Below, piece after piece: positions 1 through 6,103 of a DNA stretch of 6,251 bases (positions within the stretch are counted from its first letter, which is position 1; each line of letters starts with the position of its first letter). The notes under the pieces were generated by a model. That model saw nothing but the letters and a program-made list of their open reading frames with translations. It was not told the DNA's origin and searched no databases. The translations under genes and the position numbers were made by a program. Location of the stretch: contig CANCGU010000160.1 of the NCBI GenBank assembly GCA_947377705.1, positions 1 through 6,251 of the forward strand, in the 5' to 3' direction. The stretch comes from Comamonadaceae bacterium. Lineage in GTDB: Bacteria > Pseudomonadota > Gammaproteobacteria > Burkholderiales > Burkholderiaceae.

Positions 1-4
1 TGGT

Positions 5-553
5 TTATCGACTGCGGCCTGCTTTGTACATGCCGTTGGTGCTGCGTTGCAATTCAGTCGCTGCTGCCAATTTGGCCATTGAATGCCCTGCATGGGCATG
101 CGTGATGGCAATGCCCAACGCATCCGCGGCATCAGGGCCGGGCAAGCCAGGCAGGTTAAGCAAGCGTTTCACCATTTCTTGAACTTGCTCTTTCTTGGCC
201 AAGCCATGACCAGCCACCGCTTGCTTCATTTGCAAGGCGGTGTACTCGGCAACAGGCAGGTGACAAGTGGCCAAGGCGGTGATGCAAGCTCCGCGGGCTT
301 GACCTAGCAAGAGCGTGGCTTGTGGGTTGACGTTGACAAACACAATCTCTACCGCAGAGGTCTCAGGCTTGTAACGTGCCACCACTTCGTGAATGCCGTC
401 AAACAACACTTTCAAGCGTTCGGCCAAATTGCCTTGGACCTCTTTGTTGGTGCGTATGGTGCCACTGGCCACGTAAAGCAATTGATTGCCGTGTTTTTCC
501 ACCACGCCAAAACCGGTGGTGCGAAGGCCAGGGTCGATGCCAAGAATTCGCAT
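5..553 (-). CDS. ruvC: Crossover junction endodeoxyribonuclease RuvC
   Basis: RuvC is the dimeric, Mg2+-dependent Holliday-junction resolvase that cuts four-way DNA junctions together with the RuvAB branch-migration motor in recombination repair. The 182-aa product has the usual family length. It opens with the RNase H-fold strand [18 protein letters not shown], which carries the first catalytic Asp (D7). The second acidic residue is E69 in [11 protein letters not shown], followed by the conserved LLLGQARG helix. The last two are D141 and D144 in [17 protein letters not shown]. All four metal ligands are therefore present. The ATG at 553-551 is the natural start because the family begins at this motif. 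No clear Shine-Dalgarno precedes it, and the mtgA stop lies only 5 nt upstream, so translation is probably coupled to mtgA. It is the last gene of the minus-strand run inside the window. Only 4 bases follow its stop, so the location of ruvA and ruvB cannot be seen. Confidence 0.97.
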   Translation of the reverse strand: MRILGIDPGLRTTGFGVVEKHGNQLLYVASGTIRTNKEVQGNLAERLKVLFDGIHEVVARYKPETSAVEIVFVNVNPQATLLLGQARGACITALATCHLPVAEYTALQMKQAVAGHGLAKKEQVQEMVKRLLNLPGLPGPDAADALGIAITHAHAGHSMAKLAAATELQRSTNGMYKAGRSR

Positions 554-558
554 ACGTG

Positions 559-1293
559 CTAAGGCAGTTGCGCGCCGCCCATGCGCGACAAGATGACTTC
601 AGTGCGTCCGGCCAAGTACTCAGACTGCGGAAATTTTTGGTAATGCTTGGGACGAGGCAGCATCACGGCAAGACGCCCAGCTTCCCAGGCTGTCAGTTGC
701 GAGGCTGGTTTTTGAAAGTAATGTTGTGCTGCAGCCTCTGCGCCAAAAATGCCTTCACCCCATTCCACATGGTTGAGGTAAATCTCCAAGATGCGACGTT
801 TGCTCAACACAGACTCAAGCATCATGGTCAACACAAATTCTTGGCCCTTGCGAATGAACGTGCGTTCACCCGATAAAAAAAGATTTTTTGCAAGCTGCTG
901 CGTGATGGTGGAGCCTCCCACCACCTTGGGGGCTACCTTGCCTTGCACTTTGCGGCTCGCTTGCAACTCGGCTTTGGCATTTTTAGCCCACGCTTTTTCA
1001 ATCGCGTCCCATTGCACACCATCGTGTTGCGCAAAGATGTCGTCTTCTGAAGCAATCACAGCCCGTTTCAGGTGGTTTGAAATTTGGGCGTAGGGCACCC
1101 AGTCTTGTCGCCAGCGGAGTTTGTCTTTAGAGGTCGCAATGCGCCAAGCTTCTGACCGCTCAAAGGAGGTGGACTCAGGCGCTAAATGTGCCATGACCGT
1201 GATGCGCGCCAAGAAAAAAACTTGCAAGCCGAGCCAAGCCACCAGTACCAGCAGCCCCCACAGAAACAAAGCGCGATAACGTGGAGCGGTCAA
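559..1293 (-). CDS. mtgA: Monofunctional biosynthetic peptidoglycan transglycosylase MtgA
   Basis: MtgA is a GT51-family glycosyltransferase that polymerises lipid II into glycan strands on the periplasmic face of the inner membrane, without a transpeptidase domain. The 244-aa product matches the family length. A single membrane anchor spans about residues 8-29 ([20 protein letters not shown]). The GT51 motifs follow in order: [12 protein letters not shown] (residues 82-93, catalytic E83), [16 protein letters not shown] (126-141), RKGQE (148-152, E152 being the second conserved Glu), and [20 protein letters not shown] (165-184). The start is TTG at 1293-1291. GGAG (1305-1302 on the minus strand) lies 8 nt upstream, and a start here keeps the full anchor. 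The preceding stop is only 14 nt away, so the gene is co-transcribed with the TonB-like gene. No PBP transpeptidase domain follows, which separates it from class A PBPs. In many betaproteobacteria aroE precedes mtgA; it does not here. Confidence 0.96.
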   Translation of the reverse strand: MTAPRYRALFLWGLLVLVAWLGLQVFFLARITVMAHLAPESTSFERSEAWRIATSKDKLRWRQDWVPYAQISNHLKRAVIASEDDIFAQHDGVQWDAIEKAWAKNAKAELQASRKVQGKVAPKVVGGSTITQQLAKNLFLSGERTFIRKGQEFVLTMMLESVLSKRRILEIYLNHVEWGEGIFGAEAAAQHYFQKPASQLTAWEAGRLAVMLPRPKHYQKFPQSEYLAGRTEVILSRMGGAQLP

Positions 1294-1301
1294 TTGCAGT
1301 T

Positions 1302-1305
1302 CTCC
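1302..1305 (-). promoter_or_regulatory. Ribosome binding site that supports the TTG start of mtgA
   Basis: GGAG on the minus strand sits 8 nt before the TTG at 1293, in the 14-nt gap after the TonB-like gene. It supports TTG as the start, which also preserves the whole membrane anchor of MtgA. Confidence 0.65.
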
Positions 1306-1307
1306 GC

Positions 1308-2183
1308 TTAATGGGTTGTTTCACCGCCACGCGTTTGAAGCGTGTTGTTGCGGCTGAAGATGAAGCGCGATACCAAAGCCAGCTGATCGGTTTGTTTGCG
1401 CATGTCCTCTGTGAATTCGCCGAAAGGCCCCGCCGCCGTGGCAATGGCTTGTGCCCGACGGTCGAGATCAGCCAGTCCAGAACTTTGTACGACCTCGGTG
1501 CTGAGGACGCGGCCATGGGTATTGACGGTGATGATCATGGTCAATTCACCGTACAGCTTTTCACCCTGGTTGGTGGCTGGAAAGTAACGCGTCCCACGTT
1601 CTTCAATTTTGCGTCGAAGTGCATCGTAGTAAAGCGCATAAGTGGCTTCCCGTGTGGCGGGGCTGATGTAGTGTTTGCGAGGACGGGCGTTGTCTTGGTT
1701 GATGCGTTCTTCAATTTCAGCCAAGAGTTTCAACAACTGACGGCGTTTTTGCTCAACCTCATCTTGGGCCGCTTGTGTTTTCTGAGGTTGAGGTGGTGGC
1801 AGTTGTGCGAGAACGTTTTTCACTTGGGCGAGCAGCAGCGATTGCTCTTTGCGCATAGCGGCCAGCTGACGGTGCATCGTGTCGGTCATCATTCCCAAAG
1901 ATGTGGTGGCCGCCGTGGGTAGGGGCGATGCTGCACGACCGCTTTTGAGCTCACCACCGCCAGCCAATTGGGTTTGCGCCAGGGCCTGTGCTTTGTCTGG
2001 TGCTTCTGCTTTGACGCGGGTATTGACCAAAATCACGTCCAGGGGCACGTCGCTGAACAAACGATCAAAGCGTTCAGGTGCAGCAATGCGCAGTGTGAGC
2101 AAGGCGCCGTGAAATGCGAATGAGATGAAAAGTGCCTTTTGCAGCCTTGTCCATCGTGTCCAAGAAAAACGCGAAAGCATCAC
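1308..2183 (-). CDS. TonB/TolA-like energy transducer, C-terminal TonB domain
   Basis: This 291-aa protein has the architecture of TonB/TolA-family proteins. A short basic cytoplasmic N-terminus (about 1-16) is followed by one membrane anchor (about 17-33, ALFISFAFHGALLTL) and a strand-like PLDVILVNTR segment. A long polar linker follows (about 55-185), and a C-terminal TonB-like domain covers about 187-277. The last contains ALRRKIEERGTRYFP, GELTMIITVNTHGRVLSTEV, a serine pair and RRAQAIATAAGPFGEF. The linker holds a charged, Gln/Glu/Lys-rich probable coiled coil (about 103-163) and only a small PPPQPQ patch at 129-134. True TonB has a long Pro/Glu/Lys spacer. Two starts are possible: GTG at 2183 and ATG at 2180. 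GTG sits 9 nt after GGAGGT (2198-2193) and ATG 12 nt after it, so GTG is slightly favoured. The start overlaps the stop of the RNase gene. No TonB-box receptor, exbB or exbD is in view, so its partner and substrate are unknown. The domain call is firm, the role is not. Confidence 0.85.
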   Translation of the reverse strand: MMLSRFSWTRWTRLQKALFISFAFHGALLTLRIAAPERFDRLFSDVPLDVILVNTRVKAEAPDKAQALAQTQLAGGGELKSGRAASPLPTAATTSLGMMTDTMHRQLAAMRKEQSLLLAQVKNVLAQLPPPQPQKTQAAQDEVEQKRRQLLKLLAEIEERINQDNARPRKHYISPATREATYALYYDALRRKIEERGTRYFPATNQGEKLYGELTMIITVNTHGRVLSTEVVQSSGLADLDRRAQAIATAAGPFGEFTEDMRKQTDQLALVSRFIFSRNNTLQTRGGETTH

Positions 2184-4255
2184 GCCGCATTTACCTCCGG
2201 TGCTTGCGCTTCATTCACGTCCATGGCGAGAGAAATGGGGCCGGCAGCGCTGTCATCGTCGTCTTCGATCATTTCTGCAGCTTCAGCGCTTGAAGGTGCG
2301 TCAACTTCTAAAACGTGCAGCAGTTGGCCGCTGATGTCGAGCGTGATGTCATCTATTTCGCTCAAACGCAATTGCACATGGGTGCCCCGTTGCAAATCGC
2401 CCGCACCGAACACCGGCAGTACCAAAGGCAGGTCGTCGGCACGCGCCATGGGGGGCTGCCCTGGGAACACTTTGAACACGGTGGCGCTGAGCTCGGTGAT
2501 GTTGTGTTGCTTCAAATACTGCAGGGTCCAGAAGCGCTCCATGCCGTTTTGGTAAGCGTTGTACGCACCATAAGCACCATCAAAGGCAGAGATGATTGAA
2601 AACAGTTCGGCGTCTTTCGGCTTGAATGGTGCGGCCAATGCAGCGGTGCTGCCGTGCTTGGCACAAGCAATGATTTGCCATTGGTTGACCAAATCGGTGT
2701 AGCGGCGCAGTGGTGATGTACTCCACGCATAGCTGGGCACACCAATGCCTGCGTGCGGCAAAGCTTTCGTGCCCATGCGCACTTTCACGCCAGGCAATAA
2801 GCTGGCTTGGCTGCGATAGATGCCGGGCACGCCGAGTTCGGCCATCCAATTGCCCCAGGTGCTGTTGGCGAGAATCATGGCCTCGGCCACCATCAAGTCG
2901 AGGGGCGCACCGCGTTGGCGGATGCTGATGTGCACTTGCTCGTTCCCCTGGGGTTCTTGGCCATCGTTGCCTACGAGGCGGAAGTTGTAGTCGGGGCGAT
3001 TGAAGTTTTCAGGTTTGCCCCGTACCACTTCGCGTTGGGCTTTGAGGTGTTGGGCCAAGCGGAACATGAATGCCAGTTGCACGCGTGGCATGGCTGGCTC
3101 GACGGTACCTGCTGTGTGCGTGAAACTTTCGTCCTTGAGCCAAGCTTCGGTGACGATGGCATCGAGCTGGTCGTGGCGCAGGTTGGCAGCAATCGGCACA
3201 AGCTCCACGCGTGTCTCGGTGTTTTGCAGCGCAAGGGTGGCTTCGTCAAAGGTGGCATACAACGACACGGCAGGGCAGTTGCGCCCTTCTTGCAGTGTGT
3301 AAGTTTGCACCACGTCGTCGGGCAGCATGGTGATTTTGTAGCCAGGCATGTAGACCGTGGACAAACGCTGGCGGCCCAGTTGGTCAATCGCATCACCCGG
3401 CTTCAAGGCCAGCGCGGGCGCGGCGATGTGAATGCCTAGCGTGACAGTGCCTGTGCCCAAGCCTTGCACAGACAAGGCGTCGTCAATTTCGGTGGTTTGC
3501 GAGTCGTCAATCGAATACGCCTGCACGTTGGCCAGTGGCAAGGCGTCCGCAATCGCGGGGGCTTGCAGGTTAGGAAAGCCTGTGCCCTTGGGGAAGTTGT
3601 CAAACAAAAAGCGCTGCCAGTGAAACTGGTAGGCCGAATTGATTGCCCCTGCTTTTTGCAGCAAGGCCAGTGGTGGGGTTTGTGTGGCGCGTGCAGCTTC
3701 GACCACGGCTTTGTATTCAGGCGCGTTCTTGTCTGGCTTGAACAAAATTTTGTAAAGCTGCGTTTGAATGGGCGCGGGACAAATGCCTTCGCCCAGTTCT
3801 GCGGCCCAACTTTCAATGAGCGCTTGGATTTGTTTTTTCTTTTCGATACCCGCCAGAGCTTGGGCAATCACTTCGGCAGAGGCTTTTTTGAACCTGCCTT
3901 TGCCAGCGCGGCGAAAGTAATGCGGCGCTTCGTACAGGCGAAACAACGCGGCGGTTTGTTCGGTGAGGGTGGCTTGCGTGCTGAAGTACTCCCGGGCGAG
4001 GTCGGCAAACCCAAACTCATCTTCGGGCGCAAATTCCCAAGCCAGGTCTAGCTCAATGGTGGTGCTCAACGCTTGCGCTTCGCGCACCAGATCGGCGGGC
4101 GAGGGCTTCTCAAACTTGAGCAGCAAATGGGCGCCTTTGACCTTGACCCGTTTGCCGGATTCCAGCTCTATTTGGGCCGAGCTATCAGCTTCGGAGAGGA
4201 TGCGGCCCGTCTGGAATTTTCCAGCTTCTTCAAACAATGCGTACATGGGCGTCAT
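2180..4255 (-). CDS. RNase II/R-family (RNB domain) exoribonuclease
   Basis: RNB proteins are processive 3'-to-5' hydrolytic exoribonucleases that degrade RNA to short oligonucleotides in the cytoplasm. The product is 691 aa, near RNase II length (E. coli 644 aa) and shorter than RNase R. The N-terminus (about 4-50) looks like a small beta-rich domain. The RNB core starts near residue 245 with SIDDSQTTEIDDALSV. By alignment from memory with E. coli RNase II D201/D207/D209/D210, the metal ligands are D250, E256, D258 and D259, so the second is Glu. Further family motifs are GIHIAAPALALKPGDAID (274-291), YMPGYKITMLPDDV (302-315), TSPLRRYTDLVNQW (513-526) and ERFWTLQYL (573-581). A probable S1-like region follows (about 587-650), and the tail has an acidic EDDDD run (664-668). 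The start is ATG at 4255, or ATG at 4246, which gives the more family-like MYALFEEAGKF. Upstream signals (CGGA, GGGA) are weak and do not decide. It lies 15 nt after the hydrolase gene. I do not assign rnb or rnr. Confidence 0.93.
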   Translation of the reverse strand: MTPMYALFEEAGKFQTGRILSEADSSAQIELESGKRVKVKGAHLLLKFEKPSPADLVREAQALSTTIELDLAWEFAPEDEFGFADLAREYFSTQATLTEQTAALFRLYEAPHYFRRAGKGRFKKASAEVIAQALAGIEKKKQIQALIESWAAELGEGICPAPIQTQLYKILFKPDKNAPEYKAVVEAARATQTPPLALLQKAGAINSAYQFHWQRFLFDNFPKGTGFPNLQAPAIADALPLANVQAYSIDDSQTTEIDDALSVQGLGTGTVTLGIHIAAPALALKPGDAIDQLGRQRLSTVYMPGYKITMLPDDVVQTYTLQEGRNCPAVSLYATFDEATLALQNTETRVELVPIAANLRHDQLDAIVTEAWLKDESFTHTAGTVEPAMPRVQLAFMFRLAQHLKAQREVVRGKPENFNRPDYNFRLVGNDGQEPQGNEQVHISIRQRGAPLDLMVAEAMILANSTWGNWMAELGVPGIYRSQASLLPGVKVRMGTKALPHAGIGVPSYAWSTSPLRRYTDLVNQWQIIACAKHGSTAALAAPFKPKDAELFSIISAFDGAYGAYNAYQNGMERFWTLQYLKQHNITELSATVFKVFPGQPPMARADDLPLVLPVFGAGDLQRGTHVQLRLSEIDDITLDISGQLLHVLEVDAPSSAEAAEMIEDDDDSAAGPISLAMDVNEAQAPEVNAA
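2193..2198 (-). promoter_or_regulatory. Ribosome binding site of the TonB-like gene (GGAGGT)
   Basis: GGAGGT is a strong Shine-Dalgarno inside the last codons of the RNase gene. It lies 9 nt before GTG (2183) and 12 nt before ATG (2180). The spacing supports the GTG, though both codons are usable. Confidence 0.75.
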
Positions 4256-4270
4256 TGTCCCATGTCCGGC

Positions 4271-4885
4271 TTAAACGTCTGGCTGTAAATCTAGAAAATC
4301 AAGGACTTGCGGCAGGTACGTTTCGAAGTCGCTGATTGCGTGATCACCACCTTCCATGACCACCTGCGGCGAGTTCGGGTAGCGGGCGGTCATTTCGTGC
4401 CAATCCAGTACCTCGTCGCCTTTCGCGATGAGCGCCCAAACCCGCTCAGGGTGGGGCAGCGGTCCGACTTTTAAGGCTCGTAATTCGTCTACAAATTCAG
4501 GCGCAAAGTAAAAGCGCGCAGCAGGGTCGTGCCAAGCCGTTTGTTCGCCAATGTATTTGGCCAAGTCGCGGGCGGGTTCAATCGCTGGATTGAGCAGTAC
4601 AGCCTTGCAGCCCCGTTGCATGGCCAGCCATGTGGCGTAAAAACCACCGAGTGACGAACCCATCACGGCCATCCTGCGAGAGGGCCAATCGGCGGTGCCT
4701 TGGGTGATCAACGCGGCGGCCGCTTTGGGTGAAGGGGGGAGTTGCGGGCACCACCATGTGATGTGCGGGTATTGTTTGGCCATCACCGTCGCCATTTGCC
4801 GCGCTTTGGTGGACTGCGGCGATGAGCGAAATCCGTGCAAATACAGCACATGGGTGGTGGGCAATGGCTGGCTGGGCAAGGTCAT
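4271..4885 (-). CDS. yqiA: YqiA/YcfP-family alpha/beta hydrolase (esterase)
   Basis: The product (204 aa) matches E. coli YqiA (about 193 aa) along its length. YqiA is a cytoplasmic alpha/beta-fold protein with reported esterase activity and no settled physiological substrate. The family opening VLYLHGFRSSPQSTKA lies at 13-28 and contains the HG oxyanion-loop motif. The nucleophile elbow is GSSLGG (76-81), with S78 as nucleophile. The acid is likely D157 in AKGDEVLDW, and the histidine is H182 in EGGDHAISDFE. CPQLPPSP (46-53) and LLNPAIEP (97-104) are also typical of the family. There is no signal peptide. The ATG at 4885 is the only start close to the family N-terminus. No good Shine-Dalgarno precedes it, and an extended -10-like element ends 5 nt upstream, so the mRNA may be leaderless. 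It is the first gene of the minus-strand operon and diverges from rodA. Confidence 0.93.
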   Translation of the reverse strand: MTLPSQPLPTTHVLYLHGFRSSPQSTKARQMATVMAKQYPHITWWCPQLPPSPKAAAALITQGTADWPSRRMAVMGSSLGGFYATWLAMQRGCKAVLLNPAIEPARDLAKYIGEQTAWHDPAARFYFAPEFVDELRALKVGPLPHPERVWALIAKGDEVLDWHEMTARYPNSPQVVMEGGDHAISDFETYLPQVLDFLDLQPDV

Positions 4886-4890
4886 ACCGA

Positions 4891-4899
4891 ATGCTAGCA
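4891..4899 (-). promoter_or_regulatory. Putative extended -10 element of the yqiA operon
   Basis: On the minus strand the sequence reads TGCTAGCAT, a TG-N extended -10 followed by TAGCAT (four of six matches to TATAAT). It ends 5 nt before the yqiA ATG at 4885, so the expected start of transcription lies at the start codon. No good -35 hexamer is seen at 17 bp, as is common for extended -10 promoters. A stretch this short could match by chance. Confidence 0.35.
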
Positions 4900-4903
4900 G
4901 TGC

Positions 4904-4915
4904 CTGCCAAGGCAG
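4904..4915. repeat. Short perfect inverted repeat in the divergent promoter region
   Basis: CTGCC-AA-GGCAG is a perfect 5-bp inverted repeat with a 2-nt centre, near the middle of the 56-bp intergenic region between yqiA and rodA. It overlaps the best -35 candidate for rodA and lies just upstream of the yqiA -10 candidate. It could therefore be an operator that acts on both units. It is short enough to be chance, and no known regulator site is recognised. Confidence 0.3.
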
Positions 4916-4928
4916 CCTCGCGACAGGG

Positions 4929-4934
4929 GATAAT
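4929..4934 (+). promoter_or_regulatory. Putative sigma-70 -10 element of rodA (GATAAT)
   Basis: GATAAT matches the TATAAT consensus at five of six positions and ends 7 nt before the rodA ATG. The best upstream -35 candidate is CTGCCA at 4904-4909 (four of six matches to TTGACA), with a long 19-bp spacer. The expected transcription start falls at about 4940-4942, on or next to the A of the ATG, which would give a leaderless mRNA. This is inferred from sequence only. Confidence 0.45.
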
Positions 4935-4941
4935 CTGGCCC

Positions 4942-6096
4942 ATGCCCACCGTCATTCACAAACCCAGCCCGTTTCAGCGACTGATGCCTTTGCTCAAAGG
5001 TTTTGATGGCCCATTGGCATTTGGTATTTTTTTGCTGGCGTGTGCGGGCTTGTTGACCATGTACTCTTCTGGCTTTGCCAACGGGGCGCGGTTTTTTGAC
5101 CATGGCCGCAACATGCTGATTGCAGGATTCATCATGTTTGTGGTGGCCCAAATTCCACCGCAGCGTCTGATGGCGTTTGCTGTACCGCTGTACACCGTGG
5201 GTGTGGCCTTGTTGGTGGCGGTGGCTTTGTTTGGCTTGACCAAAAAGGGCGCACGTCGTTGGCTCAATGTGGGCGTGGTGATTCAGCCCAGTGAAATCAT
5301 GAAAATCGCGATGCCGCTGATGCTGGCTTGGTGGTTCCAAAAACGCGAAGGGCAGTTGCGCCCACTCGACTTTTTGGTGGCGGGTTTGCTGTTGTTGGTG
5401 CCTGTGGGCCTGATCGTGCGTCAACCCGACTTGGGAACCGCGATCTTGGTCCTGTCAGCCGGTATGGCGGTGATTTTCTTTGCGGGTTTGAGCTGGTGGC
5501 TCATCGTGCCGCCCATCCTCATGGGTGTGATTGGGGTGGGTTTGGTGGTGTTTTTCGAACCGACCCTGTGCGCGGATGGCTTTCGTTGGCCCCTCTTGCA
5601 TGATTATCAACAGCAACGCATTTGTACTTTGCTAGACCCCACGCGAGACCCGTTGGGCAAAGGGTTTCACATCATCCAAGGCATGATTGCCATTGGTTCG
5701 GGCGGCTTCTGGGGCAAGGGTTTCATGCAAGGCACGCAAACGCATTTGGATTTCATTCCCGAGCGCACGACTGACTTTGTGTTTGCCGCTTTTGGCGAAG
5801 AGTTTGGCTTGATTGGCAACTTGATGCTGATTGCAGCCTTCATCTTTTTGATCCTGCGTGGCTTGGCCATTGCGGTGGAAGGTCCGACGCTGTTTGCTCG
5901 TTTGCTGGCGGGTAGCGTGACTTTGAGTTTCTTCATTTACGCCTTTGTGAACATGGGCATGGTCAGCGGCATGCTGCCTGTGGTGGGTGTGCCATTGCCC
6001 TTCATCAGCTATGGCGGTACAGCCATGGTGACGCTGGGGCTGGGGTTGGGCATTTTGATGTCGGTGGCCAAGGCCAAGCAGCTGGTGCAGTCATAA
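4942..6096 (+). CDS. rodA: Rod shape-determining protein RodA (SEDS glycosyltransferase)
   Basis: RodA is the SEDS-family peptidoglycan polymerase of the elongasome; it joins lipid II into glycan strands in the inner membrane with PBP2 as partner. The 384-aa product (E. coli 370 aa) shows about ten hydrophobic segments between residues 24 and 375. Family motifs are KGARRWLNVG (102-111), QPSEIMKIAMPLM (115-127), RQPDLGTAIL (160-169), LLDPTRDPLGKGFHIIQ (230-246), IAIGSGGFWGKG (249-260), FIPERTTDFVFA (271-282), NMGMVSGMLPVVGVPLPF (337-354) and SYGGT (356-360). D278 corresponds to the essential D262 of E. coli RodA. Compared with E. coli there are about 12 to 14 extra residues (about 206-219, with C210) before HDYQQQR. 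The ATG at 4942 is chosen because the family starts here. The frame is open back to an ATG at 4822, but that extension would lie inside yqiA. No mrdA (PBP2) gene is directly upstream. tldD follows after 7 nt. Confidence 0.96.
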   Translation: MPTVIHKPSPFQRLMPLLKGFDGPLAFGIFLLACAGLLTMYSSGFANGARFFDHGRNMLIAGFIMFVVAQIPPQRLMAFAVPLYTVGVALLVAVALFGLTKKGARRWLNVGVVIQPSEIMKIAMPLMLAWWFQKREGQLRPLDFLVAGLLLLVPVGLIVRQPDLGTAILVLSAGMAVIFFAGLSWWLIVPPILMGVIGVGLVVFFEPTLCADGFRWPLLHDYQQQRICTLLDPTRDPLGKGFHIIQGMIAIGSGGFWGKGFMQGTQTHLDFIPERTTDFVFAAFGEEFGLIGNLMLIAAFIFLILRGLAIAVEGPTLFARLLAGSVTLSFFIYAFVNMGMVSGMLPVVGVPLPFISYGGTAMVTLGLGLGILMSVAKAKQLVQS

Positions 6097-6103
6097 TTCG
6101 CGC

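Noticed and set aside
1281..1922. 213-codon plus-strand open frame opposite the TonB-like gene
   Set aside because: It is antisense to a gene with clear domains, and its translation shows no recognisable motif or hydrophobic pattern of its own.
2807..3439. 210-codon plus-strand open frame opposite the RNase gene
   Set aside because: It is a shadow of the RNB core, where the conserved motifs are all on the minus strand.
3477..3511. RNase considered catalytically dead because of the Asp-to-Glu change
   Set aside because: Glu can bind metal, the two key Asp pairs remain, and the other active-site motifs are intact.
3464..4051. 195-codon plus-strand open frame opposite the 5' half of the RNase gene
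   Set aside because: Antisense shadow with a composition driven by the opposite codon pattern; no independent evidence.
4904..4915. The CTGCC-AA-GGCAG repeat as a transcription terminator
   Set aside because: The stem is only 5 bp with a 2-nt centre, has no T-run on either side, and lies between two divergent starts where no transcript should end.
4822..4941. Open frame extending rodA 40 codons upstream to an ATG at 4822
   Set aside because: The extension runs antisense inside yqiA, has no family similarity, and the RodA family begins near the ATG at 4942.
4894..5424. 176-codon minus-strand open frame opposite rodA, His/Gln-rich
   Set aside because: The His/Gln richness is the reverse image of the Leu/Val/Trp codons of membrane segments; not a real gene.
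6097..6103. A terminator or promoter between rodA and tldD
   Set aside because: Only 7 nt separate the genes, with no hairpin or T-run.
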